A stretch of DNA of 64,000 nucleotides from Afipia sp. 1NLS2 (GCF_000178995.1 NZ_ADVZ01000006.1:1-64000), one strand, 5' to 3'. Positions 42,895 through 51,710 are shown, counted from the first letter of the stretch. Made by a program: numbers and translations. The notes: generated by a model not told the origin, from the sequence alone.

Positions 42895-43898
42895 AGGACT
42901 TCTGGGTTTCCTGCGGTCATCATCTGCTGGATCGCGAACCGGGCGGTGGGCTCGTCGCGACCGATGAGTTCTTCAAGGCGTATTTTATCCGGCCCGAACT
43001 GATGCCGCCGGCGGATGCCTGTCAGGCCGAGCGACAACTGCATGCGGCGTTGCTGGCGGAACCGCGCCGTCCAGTCGGCGCAGATGAGATTTCCTCAATC
43101 GCTGATCCCGATGCACGGGAAAACTGGCAGTTCGTATTGGCGTTTCGCGAATTGCTGCTGAGTCATCCGACTCTCGAAGCAGCTTATCTGGCTCTGATGC
43201 GCGGCGGGACGGTCGCGTTGCCGCCGCTGTTCGTCAATCAGTTGACTCATGTCATCCTGCGCAATGCGCTCGACGGTTGTGACGATCCATTCGTCTTGCG
43301 AGCCGGCGAGCTGTTCTTCCGGTCTCAGCGCGTCACAGCCAGCCATGGGTCCCTGCTGTCCATGGATGAGGAATGGATCGAAGGCGAAAATCCGGTGCCC
43401 ACGACGCCGCTGTTGGCGTTGCTTGAAATTCCCGAAGAAGCGCAGATCGACATCCTCGGTGAAGAGAACGCCGATAGTTATTGGCGCCGCAGCGACATGT
43501 TCGACATGGGGCTCGATCTCTTCGCAGGAGGGCGGGGCATGGCGGCGGTCGCGGAAGCCATGACGCGCTGGATCGCGCACCTGCTTGCCGTCGAGGTGAT
43601 GATCGAACCGCTCGCCGAACTGCGCGATGCCACGCTGACCTGGTATGTCGGCCTCGATTCCGAAGCGACCGCAATCGGCAACCGGCTCTGGAATGGCGAG
43701 GAACTCGACGATCAGACCACCGGACGGGTAGCAGGCCTTTTCCGCCTGATTTTTTCGGACAAAACTGCCGTCAGCGATGGTCTGGCGAATGAATCGGTCT
43801 ATCTCATCATGGCGACAACGCCGGAGGGGATTTTGCGAATGAAACCGCAAAACCTGATCACGGGGTTGCCGATCAAGCGTATGGAGGTGGCCAGTTGA
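42891..43898 (+). CDS. DUF6352-type accessory protein
   Basis: 335 residues starting MKDFWVSCGHHLLDREPGGG. Mostly helical, with CGHH near the start (C8, H10, H11) as a possible metal site, and the conserved-looking FDMGLDLFAGGRGMAAVAEA and MTRWIAHLLAVEV. No enzymatic domain is recognised. It is coupled by 4-base overlaps in the fdh accessory run. Confidence 0.7.
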   Translation: MKDFWVSCGHHLLDREPGGGLVATDEFFKAYFIRPELMPPADACQAERQLHAALLAEPRRPVGADEISSIADPDARENWQFVLAFRELLLSHPTLEAAYLALMRGGTVALPPLFVNQLTHVILRNALDGCDDPFVLRAGELFFRSQRVTASHGSLLSMDEEWIEGENPVPTTPLLALLEIPEEAQIDILGEENADSYWRRSDMFDMGLDLFAGGRGMAAVAEAMTRWIAHLLAVEVMIEPLAELRDATLTWYVGLDSEATAIGNRLWNGEELDDQTTGRVAGLFRLIFSDKTAVSDGLANESVYLIMATTPEGILRMKPQNLITGLPIKRMEVAS

Positions 43899-44413
43899 GT
43901 CCTGCCGCTGTTCCGTTGCTGAGCATTCCCGTTGGAGTGGTGGTGGAGCGCCGCAAGGCAGCATCCCAATGGGCTGATTTTATCTGGCGCACGGTCGGGG
44001 TATTGCCCGGTGAGCCGGAGATGGAAGCGTGGACGGTGTTGCGTGAACAGGACGATGTCACGCTGTTCTATGTGGGATCTGCCTTGGTCGATCTCTACCG
44101 TTCGGAAACCGAGCGCTATCGCGAAAATCTTGCCTCCGGCGTCCCCAGCATTTGGGTCGTGATGAGCCCATCCGAAGGTGAACGGCCTTATGCAGTCACC
44201 GCCGCTACGGCCGATCCTGCCGAAGGTGAGAGTTTTACGGAAGCGGCAAGCAATCTCGTCGAGCCGGTGCCGATGCCGGAGATTATTCGCGATGCGATTG
44301 CCCGTTTCATTGCCGGGCAACATGTCGAGCGGGAGGAGTTCTTCAAGCGAGAGCGTGGCCGCGCCGATCCCGAGGCGCTTGCGCGACGCCTGCAGAGAGG
44401 GCGGGATGAATGA
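43895..44413 (+). CDS. DUF3305-type formate dehydrogenase accessory protein
   Basis: 172 residues. Conserved segments: IPVGVVVERRKAASQWADFI, WRTVGVLPGEPEMEAWTVL, TLFYVGSALVDLYRSETERY, RENLASGVPSIWVVM. This small-protein family accompanies formate dehydrogenases and DUF3306 proteins in Proteobacteria. It is assumed to help assembly, but the mechanism is unknown. Overlaps the DUF3306 gene by 4 bases. Confidence 0.85.
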   Translation: MSPAAVPLLSIPVGVVVERRKAASQWADFIWRTVGVLPGEPEMEAWTVLREQDDVTLFYVGSALVDLYRSETERYRENLASGVPSIWVVMSPSEGERPYAVTAATADPAEGESFTEAASNLVEPVPMPEIIRDAIARFIAGQHVEREEFFKRERGRADPEALARRLQRGRDE

Positions 44414-45099
44414 GCAATGAGGACTTTCTCAGTCGATGGTCGCGCCGCAAGCGCGTTGCGGAGGCTGCGCCTGAATCCTTGCCTTCCTCGCCGGTGTCCG
44501 GTCCGCCGTCGGCAGGAGAAGATGAAGCGCCTGTTGTGGATTCTGAAGCGGGCAAGTCCGTCAAAGAACCCGACCTTTCGGCGTTGCCGCCGCTGGATAC
44601 GATTACGGCGGCGACTGATGTCACGGCATTCCTGCGCAAGGGGGTTCCACTCGCGCTGACTCGTGAAGCGCTCCGCCGTGCGTGGGCTGCCGATCCTGCA
44701 ATCCGCGATTTCGTCGGGCTTGCCGAGAACGCCTGGGATTTCAACGATCCAAATGTGATGCCGGGATTTGGGTCGCTCGATTACACCCCGGAGCAGGTGC
44801 GTGATTTGGTTGCAAGGATCATCAGGGAGCGGAATCCGGTGGCCGAAGGCGAGGCGACTTCTGCTGCGCCGCAGCTACAACAAAATGTCATCAATCCTGC
44901 CGCTTCGCCGGTGACTTCTTCTGAAGGCGAAACGGCGATCGATACGCCAAAGGCAGCTATCGACCGTATCGAAAGTGACGGGCAAGTAGCGGAAAACGGT
45001 ATTGCAACGCCGCGAGCTGGTTCCATTGCAGTGGATGACGGGCAGGCTCGCCAGTCTTCCCTGGTGCGCCGCACTCATGGGCGCGCGTTGCCGCAATAG
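44410..45099 (+). CDS. DUF3306-type formate dehydrogenase accessory protein
   Basis: 229 residues. The N-terminus (MSNEDFLSRWSRRKRVAEAA) and the central block (LRRAWAADPAIRDFVGLAEN, AWDFNDPNVMPGFGSL) are characteristic of DUF3306. The C-terminal 100 residues are low-complexity, rich in Ala/Glu/Ser, and likely disordered. Last gene of the overlapping accessory run; 120 bases then separate it from the HTH-TorD gene. Confidence 0.85.
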   Translation: MSNEDFLSRWSRRKRVAEAAPESLPSSPVSGPPSAGEDEAPVVDSEAGKSVKEPDLSALPPLDTITAATDVTAFLRKGVPLALTREALRRAWAADPAIRDFVGLAENAWDFNDPNVMPGFGSLDYTPEQVRDLVARIIRERNPVAEGEATSAAPQLQQNVINPAASPVTSSEGETAIDTPKAAIDRIESDGQVAENGIATPRAGSIAVDDGQARQSSLVRRTHGRALPQ

Positions 45100-45222
45100 C
45101 TGCGAAAAGGAACATAGCCTCGACCTATAAGCTTTTTATTGACGGCCGCTGTCTTGCGGGCCTAACTTTGAATCATTCCAAAGTGAAAAGGCGCATATGG
45201 CGCTCACTTGAGGAAAACGAAT

Positions 45223-45999
45223 ATGCGCGATTCTGGATTAGATCGGGCAATTCAAATGGCGGGAGGCGTCGCCGAACTCGCCCGCAGAGTAGGCATACGC
45301 CAACCCTCAGTATCGAACTGGAGCCGGGTCCCCGCCGAGCGCGTGGCCGCGGTTGAAGCCGCAACCGGCGTATCGCGCGTCCATCTTCGTCCCGATCTTT
45401 ATAGTGAGTTAGCCGTGACTGATCAGGTCCACGACATCGATGTGGGCCGTGCCCAGGAATATGCACTGCTCGCTACGCTGTTGTCACAAGCCCCGTCGGC
45501 GAAATTGCTCACGCAGATCGCCAAGCTACGCGGCGACGCGACGCCGCTCGGATTGGCTCACGCGCATCTCGGAGATGCTGCATCGAAGAGCAATGCCGCC
45601 GCTGTCGAGCGCGAGTATTTCGATCTTTTCGTCGGTCTCGGGCGCGGCGAATTGATGCCTTACGCCTCGTTCTATTTAACCGGCTTTCTTAACGAACGCC
45701 CGCTGTCGCGCCTGCGGCGGGATCTGGATGCGCTCGGTATCGAGCGCGTCGAAAATAATTTCGAGCCGGAGGATCACGCGGCGACTCTCTGCGAGATCAT
45801 GGCCGGTTTGGCCGGTGGCCGTTTCCCCGCCCGCGAAGAAGCGCAGCGCGAGATGTTCGAAAAGCACATGGCGCCGTGGATGGGCCGTCTGTTCATCGAC
45901 ATGGAGAACGCAGCGGCGGCGAACTTTTATCGATCGGTCGGCTCGCTTGGCCGGCTCTTTCTTCAGATTGAAGCGGAGGCCTTCACGCTCGCCGATTGA
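45223..45999 (+). CDS. HTH domain fused to a TorD/DmsD-type molybdoenzyme chaperone
   Basis: 258 residues from the ATG at 45223 with GAGGA 7 bases upstream. Residues 5-60 form a Cro/YdaS-like helix-turn-helix: GLDRAIQMAGGVAELARRVG, IRQPSVSNWSRVPAERVAAV, EAATGVSRVHLRPDLY. Residues 75-258 are a TorD-type chaperone: YALLATLLSQAP, EREYFDLFVGLGRGELMPYA, SFYLTGFLNERPLSRLRRDL, ENNFEPEDHAATLCEIMAGL, AREEAQREMFEKHMAPWMGR. The chaperone part should bind the Tat leader of the catalytic subunit or the small Tat-target peptide downstream. The HTH suggests it could also act on DNA, coupling enzyme maturation to transcription (inferred). Confidence 0.88.
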   Translation: MRDSGLDRAIQMAGGVAELARRVGIRQPSVSNWSRVPAERVAAVEAATGVSRVHLRPDLYSELAVTDQVHDIDVGRAQEYALLATLLSQAPSAKLLTQIAKLRGDATPLGLAHAHLGDAASKSNAAAVEREYFDLFVGLGRGELMPYASFYLTGFLNERPLSRLRRDLDALGIERVENNFEPEDHAATLCEIMAGLAGGRFPAREEAQREMFEKHMAPWMGRLFIDMENAAAANFYRSVGSLGRLFLQIEAEAFTLAD

Positions 46000-46033
46000 G
46001 CGGGCAGTCGAACGGCCACAGGGAGGACGTGCG

Positions 46034-46246
46034 ATGAAAGATAACGACAAGGCAGCCGTCGGCCGTCGTAGCTTTCTGCGCGGAGTCGGTATCGGCGCTC
46101 TCGGCGCCGGAGCGGCCGTCGTATCGCCGCTGATGCCCGAGGCAAAAGCCGATAGCGAGACGAACGATGAGAAGCGCAAAGCGCGCTACAATCCCAATTC
46201 GCCCGACATCCAAGCTTACTACCGCGTGAATCGTTACCCCAAATAG
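46034..46246 (+). CDS. Small Tat-target peptide of the formate dehydrogenase region
   Basis: 70 residues with a twin-arginine motif GRRSFLRGVGIGALGAGAAV and a short mature part ending YNPNSPDIQAYYRVNRYPK. It matches the known 'formate dehydrogenase region TAT target' family. Its role is unclear; it may be a small subunit or an assembly factor cotransported with the enzyme. It lies 34 bases after the HTH-TorD gene and 12 bases before the catalytic subunit gene. Confidence 0.88.
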   Translation: MKDNDKAAVGRRSFLRGVGIGALGAGAAVVSPLMPEAKADSETNDEKRKARYNPNSPDIQAYYRVNRYPK

Positions 46247-46258
46247 CGGGAGGCGGCC

Positions 46259-49210
46259 GTGCTGATCAAAAAAACCCAACGACAGAACTCGCAGGCAATG
46301 CGTCAAGGTTCGGCGGCGGGCGCGCTGGCCGATCGAGGACAAGGTTTGGATCGCCGAACGTTTATGCGCCAGTCCGGTCTGGCTGCGGGTGGCTTGGCTG
46401 TCTTGAACACATTGTCGCCCGGCAGTGTCCGCAAGGCCGAGGCGGCGATGGCGGGTCCGCTGACTTCGGGTGCAACCGTTCGCAAGAGCATATGTACCCA
46501 CTGCGCCGTCGGCTGCACCGTGACTGCCGAAGTCTTGAATGGCGTGTGGATCGGTCAGGAGCCGAGCTGGGATTCTCCGATCAATCGCGGTTCGCATTGC
46601 GCCAAGGGCGCCTCCGTCCGTGAACTGGTCCACAGCGATCGTCGCCTTCGTTATCCGATGAAGCTCGTCAACGGGCAGTGGACGCGTACGTCGTGGGACA
46701 CCGCGATCAACGAGATTGGCGACAAATTATTGCAGATCCGTGAGAAGTCGGGCTCGGATTCGGTGTACTGGCTGGGCTCGGCCAAGATGACCAACGAAGG
46801 TTCGTATCTATTCCGCAAGCTCGGCGCCTATTGGGGCACCAACAATACCGACCATCAGGCGCGTATTTGCCATTCGACGACCGTGACCGGCGTAGCCAAC
46901 ACCTGGGGTTACGGCGCGATGACGAACAACCTCAATGATATGCGGAATGCCAAGACGCTGGTCTATATCGGCAGCAACGCCGCCGAGGCGCATCCGGTCG
47001 GCATGCAGCACATGCTCGAATCGAAGGAGCTGAACAAGGGTAACTTTATCGTTTTCGATCCGCGCATGACCCGTACCGCGGCGCACGCGACCGAATATGC
47101 GCGGATTCGTCCCGGCACCGACATTCCGGTGCTGTACGGAATGATGTGGCACATTCTGAAGAATGGATGGGAAGACAAGGAGTTTATCAGGCAGCGGGTT
47201 TATGGCTTCGACGATCTCCGCAAGGAGGTTGAGAAATGGAATCCCGAAGAAACCGAACGGGTCACGGGCGTTCCTGGCGCACAGATGGAGCGCATCGCCA
47301 AGATGTTCGCCACGGAAAAGCCGGCGACGCTGATCTGGTGCATGGGCCAGACGCAGCATTCGGTCGGCACCGCCAACGTGCGCGCGAGCTGCATCGCCTT
47401 GCTGATGACGGGTAATATCGGCAAGTCGGGCACCGGTGCCAACATTCTGCGCGGCCACGACAACGTTCAGGGCGCAACTGACGTTGGTCTCGATATCGTG
47501 ACGCTGCCGTTCTACTACGGTCTCGCCGAAGGCGCGTGGAAGCACTGGGCCCGGGTCTGGGAGACCGACTTCGAATGGTTCAAGTCGCGCTTCGACGATC
47601 CGAAGATGATGAACACTCCCGGTATTCCGCTGACGCGCTGGTTCGACGGCGTGAACCTGCCCAAGAACGACGTGGCCCAGAAGGACAATATCCGGGCGAT
47701 GTTCGTGCAGGGACATGCCAGCAACAGCATCACCCGTATCCCGGAATCGATGAAGGGGCTGAAAGCCCTTGAGCTTCTGGTCATTGCAGATCCGCATCCC
47801 ACCACCTGGGCCTCGCTCTCGGTGAAGGCAGGCCGCAACAACGACACGTATGTGCTGCCGGTCGCGACACAGTTTGAGTGCAAGGGCTCGCGCGTCGCCA
47901 CGGGACGCCAGTTGCAGTGGGGCGAGCAGATCGTGAAACCGATTTTCGAGTCGAAAGACGATCTCGAAGTCATGTACCTGACCGCCAAGAAGCTCGGCTT
48001 CGCCGACAAGATGTTCAAGAACATCAAGATCGAGAACGGCGTGCCTTCGGCGGAAGATATCCTGCGCGAAATCAACCGCGGCAGCTGGTCGACTGGCTAT
48101 TGCGGCCAATCTCCCGAGCGGCTTAAGGCGCATATGAAGAACCAGGCAAAGTTCGATCTGGTGACCACGCGGGCGCCAAAGGACGATCCTGAAGTCGGAG
48201 GCGATTACTACGGATTGCCATGGCCGTGCTGGGGATCTCCCGAAGTGCGACATCCCGGAACGCCGCTCCTGTACAATACTCACCTCGGGGTCATGGACGG
48301 TGGCGGCACCTTCCGCCCGCGGTTCGGCCTTGAGCGTGAAGAGAAGTTGCCGGACGGCACGACCCGCAAAGTCAGCCTGCTGGCGGATGGCTCCTATTCG
48401 AAGGACTCCGAAATCAAGGACGGCTATCCGGAGTTCACGCTGGCGAGCCTCAAGAAGCTTGGCTGGGACACCGATTTGACGGAAGCTGAGATGGCCGTCA
48501 TCAACAAGGTCAATCCGGCCAGTCCGGATACGGTGTCGTGGTCGACCGATCTGTCGGGCGGCATCCAGCGCGTCGCGATGAAACATGGCTGCGTGCCTTA
48601 CGGCAACGGCAAGGCGCGCATGAACGCATGGAGTTTGCCGGACCCGATCCCGGTGCACCGCGAGCCCATCTACACGCCTCGCGTCGAACTGGTGTCGAAA
48701 TATCCGACGCTGCCCGATGCCAAGCAGTTCCGTCTGCCCAACATCGGCTTCTCTGTTCAGAAGGCGGCGGTGGAGAAGGGCATTGCCAAGCAATTCCCGC
48801 TCATCCTGTCGTCCGGCCGGCTCGTCGAATATGAGGGCGGCGGCGAGGAAACGCGAACCAATCCATGGCTCGCCGAACTGCAGCAGGACATGTTCATCGA
48901 AATCAGCACAGCGGATGCGGCCGATCGCGGCATCAAGGATGGCGGCTGGGTCTGGGTGACCGGCGCGGAAAACGGGTCGAAAGCCCGGATGAAGGCGCTT
49001 GTGACCGAGCGGGTCGGCAAAGGCGTTGCCTGGATGCCGTTCCATTTTGGTGGCTGGTTCGAGGGCAACGATCTGCGCGGCAACTATCCGAAGGGCACCG
49101 ACCCGATCGTGCTCGGCGAAAGCGCCAATACGATCACGACCTACGGATACGACCCCGCGACCGGCATGCAGGAACCAAAGGTCACTCTTTGTCAGATTGT
49201 CGCGGCATAA
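46259..49210 (+). CDS. fdhA: Formate dehydrogenase catalytic subunit (Mo/W-bisMGD, Fe-S), Tat-exported
   Basis: 983 residues from a GTG with GGGAGG upstream. The Tat motif is RRTFMR (residues 32-37). A 4Fe-4S site is C79-x2-C82-x3-C86-x27-C114. The metal-ligating residue is Cys (C204 in QARICHSTTV), followed by H205, so no selenocysteine is used. The C-terminal molybdopterin dinucleotide domain is present (LILSSGRLVEYEGGGEETRT, then AWMPFHFGGWFEGNDL). It oxidises formate in the periplasm and passes electrons to the ferredoxin subunit downstream. The fdhB gene follows after 12 bases. Confidence 0.95.
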   Translation: MLIKKTQRQNSQAMRQGSAAGALADRGQGLDRRTFMRQSGLAAGGLAVLNTLSPGSVRKAEAAMAGPLTSGATVRKSICTHCAVGCTVTAEVLNGVWIGQEPSWDSPINRGSHCAKGASVRELVHSDRRLRYPMKLVNGQWTRTSWDTAINEIGDKLLQIREKSGSDSVYWLGSAKMTNEGSYLFRKLGAYWGTNNTDHQARICHSTTVTGVANTWGYGAMTNNLNDMRNAKTLVYIGSNAAEAHPVGMQHMLESKELNKGNFIVFDPRMTRTAAHATEYARIRPGTDIPVLYGMMWHILKNGWEDKEFIRQRVYGFDDLRKEVEKWNPEETERVTGVPGAQMERIAKMFATEKPATLIWCMGQTQHSVGTANVRASCIALLMTGNIGKSGTGANILRGHDNVQGATDVGLDIVTLPFYYGLAEGAWKHWARVWETDFEWFKSRFDDPKMMNTPGIPLTRWFDGVNLPKNDVAQKDNIRAMFVQGHASNSITRIPESMKGLKALELLVIADPHPTTWASLSVKAGRNNDTYVLPVATQFECKGSRVATGRQLQWGEQIVKPIFESKDDLEVMYLTAKKLGFADKMFKNIKIENGVPSAEDILREINRGSWSTGYCGQSPERLKAHMKNQAKFDLVTTRAPKDDPEVGGDYYGLPWPCWGSPEVRHPGTPLLYNTHLGVMDGGGTFRPRFGLEREEKLPDGTTRKVSLLADGSYSKDSEIKDGYPEFTLASLKKLGWDTDLTEAEMAVINKVNPASPDTVSWSTDLSGGIQRVAMKHGCVPYGNGKARMNAWSLPDPIPVHREPIYTPRVELVSKYPTLPDAKQFRLPNIGFSVQKAAVEKGIAKQFPLILSSGRLVEYEGGGEETRTNPWLAELQQDMFIEISTADAADRGIKDGGWVWVTGAENGSKARMKALVTERVGKGVAWMPFHFGGWFEGNDLRGNYPKGTDPIVLGESANTITTYGYDPATGMQEPKVTLCQIVAA

Positions 49211-49222
49211 GGAGCAGCAGTC

Positions 49223-49819
49223 ATGGCCCGGATGAAATTTCTCTGTGACGCGGATCGCTGCATCGAGTGCAATGCCTGCGTCACGGCCTGCAAGAACGAG
49301 CACGAGGTGCCGTGGGGCATCAATCGCCGCCGCGTGGTGACCATCAACGACGGCAAGCCTGGAGAGCGGTCGATTTCGATGGCGTGCATGCATTGCACGG
49401 ATGCGCCGTGTGCGGCTGTCTGCCCCGTCAATTGCTTCTACACCACAGCCGATGCCGTTGTGCTGCACTCCAAGGATCTCTGCATCGGCTGCGGCTATTG
49501 CTTCTATGCGTGTCCGTTCGGCGCGCCGCAGTATCCGAAGCTCGGAAACTTCGGGTCGCGCGGCAAAATGGACAAGTGCACGTTCTGTGCCGGTGGTCCC
49601 GAAGCCGACGGCAGCAAGGAAGAATACGAGAAGTATGGCGCCAATCGCCTTGCCGAAGGCAAGCTACCGTTATGTGCCGAGATGTGTTCGACCAAATCGC
49701 TTCTGGCGGGCGATGGCGAGATCATCGCCCAGATCTACAAGGAAAGGGTGACCAAGCGAGGATACGGCTCGGGCGCGTGGGGCTGGCAGACAGCCTATCG
49801 GGGGACCATTGCCTCGTAA
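49223..49819 (+). CDS. fdhB: Formate dehydrogenase iron-sulfur subunit (FDH3 beta type)
   Basis: 198 residues with several 4Fe-4S sites: CIECNACVTACKNEHEVPWG, CMHCTDAPCAAVCPVNCFY, CIGCGYCFYACPFGAPQYP, and CTFCAGG with CAEMCSTK. This is the four-cluster ferredoxin subunit that links the catalytic subunit to the cytochrome b. No signal peptide is visible, so it would be carried across with the Tat-exported catalytic subunit. The next gene begins about 60 bases later. Confidence 0.94.
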   Translation: MARMKFLCDADRCIECNACVTACKNEHEVPWGINRRRVVTINDGKPGERSISMACMHCTDAPCAAVCPVNCFYTTADAVVLHSKDLCIGCGYCFYACPFGAPQYPKLGNFGSRGKMDKCTFCAGGPEADGSKEEYEKYGANRLAEGKLPLCAEMCSTKSLLAGDGEIIAQIYKERVTKRGYGSGAWGWQTAYRGTIAS

Positions 49820-49879
49820 TTCATAAAGCCGGAATGGCTGCACGGGCGCGCGGCCGACAGAAATCGAGGGAGAACGCTC

Positions 49880-50893
49880 ATGGCGTCTTTTGCAAGGTAT
49901 CTCCGTTTCGTGGCTGGCGTCGCCATTTTCTTCCTTATGATCGCCTCGTCCGTTCCGGCAGCCGCCCAGCAGCCGTCACGGGTCGATCCGACTGCCAGTG
50001 CGGTCCACGAGCAGCAATTGTTGAAGGAATTGGACCGCATCCAGGGACGTGTCAGCATCCCGGACAGGCGATCCGGCGTTCTTGAGCAGCCGGCTGGCCG
50101 TGATTGGCGATACTTCCATAGCGTGACGCTGCGCTGGATCGGCGGAATCGCGATCCTTGGAATGCTTGCCGTTCTCGTCATTTTCTATCTGATGCGTGGC
50201 ATGGTCCGTATCGAAGGCGGGCGCTCAGGGCGCACCATTGTTCGCTTTTCCGGATTCGAGCGGTTCGTGCACTGGATGACCGCGACCTGCTTTATCATTC
50301 TGGCCATCTCGGGCCTGAACATCACTTTCGGCCGGCCGCTGCTGCTGCCGGTGATCGGACACGAAGCCTTCTCGGCTTGGTCGCAGTGGGCGAAGTACGC
50401 GCACAATTATCTGAGCTTTCCCTTCACTATCGGCGTCATTCTGATTTTCCTGATGTGGATTGGCGGCAATATCCCCAACAAGGTTGATGCCGAGTGGTTG
50501 AAGGAAGGCGGTGGCATCGTTGGCCACTCCCATCCGCCGGCCTATCGGTTCAACGCCGGGCAGAAAGCAATTTACTGGATCGTCGTGCTCGGGGGCGGCG
50601 CGGTTGCCGTGACCGGCTATCAGTTGATGTTCCCATTTTATGTCACGGGCATCGAAGGCATGCAGCTCGCGCAGATCGTTCACGCGGTCGTGGGTGTGCT
50701 GTTTGTCGCCGTCATGTTGGCACATATCTATATTGGCACCATCGGAATGGAGGGTGCATTCGAAGCCATGGGCGAGGGAACAGTCGACCTGAACTGGGCG
50801 AAGGAGCACCACAGCCTATGGCTCGAAGAGGAGAGTGCGCGAAGAGGCGTTAATACAGCGCACCATCATCCGTCATCAACACCGGCGGAGTAA
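49880..50893 (+). CDS. fdhC: Formate dehydrogenase cytochrome b556 (gamma) subunit
   Basis: 337 residues. A hydrophobic N-terminal segment (about residues 8-30, ending PAAAQQP) may be a signal, followed by a periplasmic region and membrane helices near 92-112, 135-152, 175-195, 232-252 and 268-290. Haem histidines appear in FERFVHWMTA, KYAHNYLSF, IVHAVVGVLF and LAHIYIGTIG. It anchors the enzyme and delivers electrons to quinone. The C-terminal tail is rich in Glu and His. Confidence 0.93.
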   Translation: MASFARYLRFVAGVAIFFLMIASSVPAAAQQPSRVDPTASAVHEQQLLKELDRIQGRVSIPDRRSGVLEQPAGRDWRYFHSVTLRWIGGIAILGMLAVLVIFYLMRGMVRIEGGRSGRTIVRFSGFERFVHWMTATCFIILAISGLNITFGRPLLLPVIGHEAFSAWSQWAKYAHNYLSFPFTIGVILIFLMWIGGNIPNKVDAEWLKEGGGIVGHSHPPAYRFNAGQKAIYWIVVLGGGAVAVTGYQLMFPFYVTGIEGMQLAQIVHAVVGVLFVAVMLAHIYIGTIGMEGAFEAMGEGTVDLNWAKEHHSLWLEEESARRGVNTAHHHPSSTPAE

Positions 50894-50942
50894 TGATATT
50901 GTCGGAAGTTGACGAACGGCCATTGTTTTGGAGAAGACTTTC

Positions 50943-51068
50943 ATGAAAGCCTTTTTGCTGGCATGCGTTTGCGCCGTCGTGATTGCGGTTGTGGCGGCCC
51001 AGAGCCTGAATTCGGTTCAGGAGCCCGTGAGCGTGGCCTTTTCCTCATCATCGGGCGTTCGCCTTTAG
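50943..51068 (+). CDS. 41-residue secreted or membrane peptide at the end of the fdh operon
   Basis: The reading is MKAFLLACVCAVVIAVVAAQ, then SLNSVQEPVSVAFSSSSGVR and L before a TAG. GGAGAAG lies upstream. A single hydrophobic helix (residues 3-20) is followed by a short polar tail ending VRL. Similar tiny proteins occur in Bradyrhizobium as I recall, but no function is known. Its place 50 bases after fdhC suggests cotranscription. Confidence 0.6.
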   Translation: MKAFLLACVCAVVIAVVAAQSLNSVQEPVSVAFSSSSGVRL

Positions 51069-51118
51069 CGCGACCTGTGCCCGATATTCCTCAGCGTTGC
51101 CCCAGATAAAATCGATCC

Positions 51119-51253
51119 CTACATCTCCACGATCTCGGCTTGGGTGTATATCGTGCCATTGGCCACGATAGTGGCATGCACCTGCTGAGCCGGCGTGAGT
51201 GCTTCCCAGGCTTGGAAGAGGTGTTTGAGCCGCTTCTCAAGAGACTCGATCAT
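51119..51253 (-). CDS. Small conserved protein, family B (44 aa), paralogue of 4980-5174
   Basis: From the ATG at 51253: MIESLEKRLKHLFQAWEALT, then PAQQVHATIVANGTIYTQAE and IVEM. The last 29 residues match the end of the 4980-5174 protein nearly residue for residue. A longer open frame reaches 51538, but the added part does not resemble the paralogue. No domain known. It is transcribed toward the fdh operon end, tail to tail with the 41-residue peptide. Confidence 0.55.
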   Translation of the reverse strand: MIESLEKRLKHLFQAWEALTPAQQVHATIVANGTIYTQAEIVEM

Positions 51254-51710
51254 AACTGTCTGAATGATGTCCCTGGATTGGAAAATCCACGGCCGAAAAC
51301 ATCGCTGTCTGGATATGGAAGAAAGCAAAACAACGACTGCTGCAAATTTCCAGCGTGAGAGTCTACGAGACGCCCGATTGCTGGGCGGAATACGATGGCC
51401 CGATCGAATCGTGTGAGAAGGGAGGTTGACGTCGACGGCGGCATCCATCACTTGGTCTGGGATACGGTTCGCGGCTTTAAGTTGTGCGATATCTATACCT
51501 CGGGATGGATCGTTCCGGACATTTGTTACCCGGCTCATAAGCTAAATCCAAGCCACGCCAATTGCGAACGTTCGTTGAAGGGCGACGCTGGCGCACAGCA
51601 CCGTTCTTGTTTGCGTACCAACAAGGAAAGACTATTTGGATTGGGATAGCAGAAGCTAAGTATCATCAGCCTGCAGCCGTTAGGCGCTGCGATGTTTTCT
51701 GAGGGGTATT
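51254..51710. other. Intergenic stretch with no supportable gene
   Basis: An 84-codon frame on the plus strand (51395-51649) and an N-terminal extension of the family B frame on the minus strand overlap here. Neither has a recognisable domain. Promoter for the P450 gene may lie in the last 100 bases. Confidence 0.4.

Noticed and set aside
46808-49468. Very long open frame (886 codons) antisense to the formate dehydrogenase catalytic gene
   Set aside because: It lies opposite a well-supported gene, has no domain and arises from the high GC content at third codon positions.
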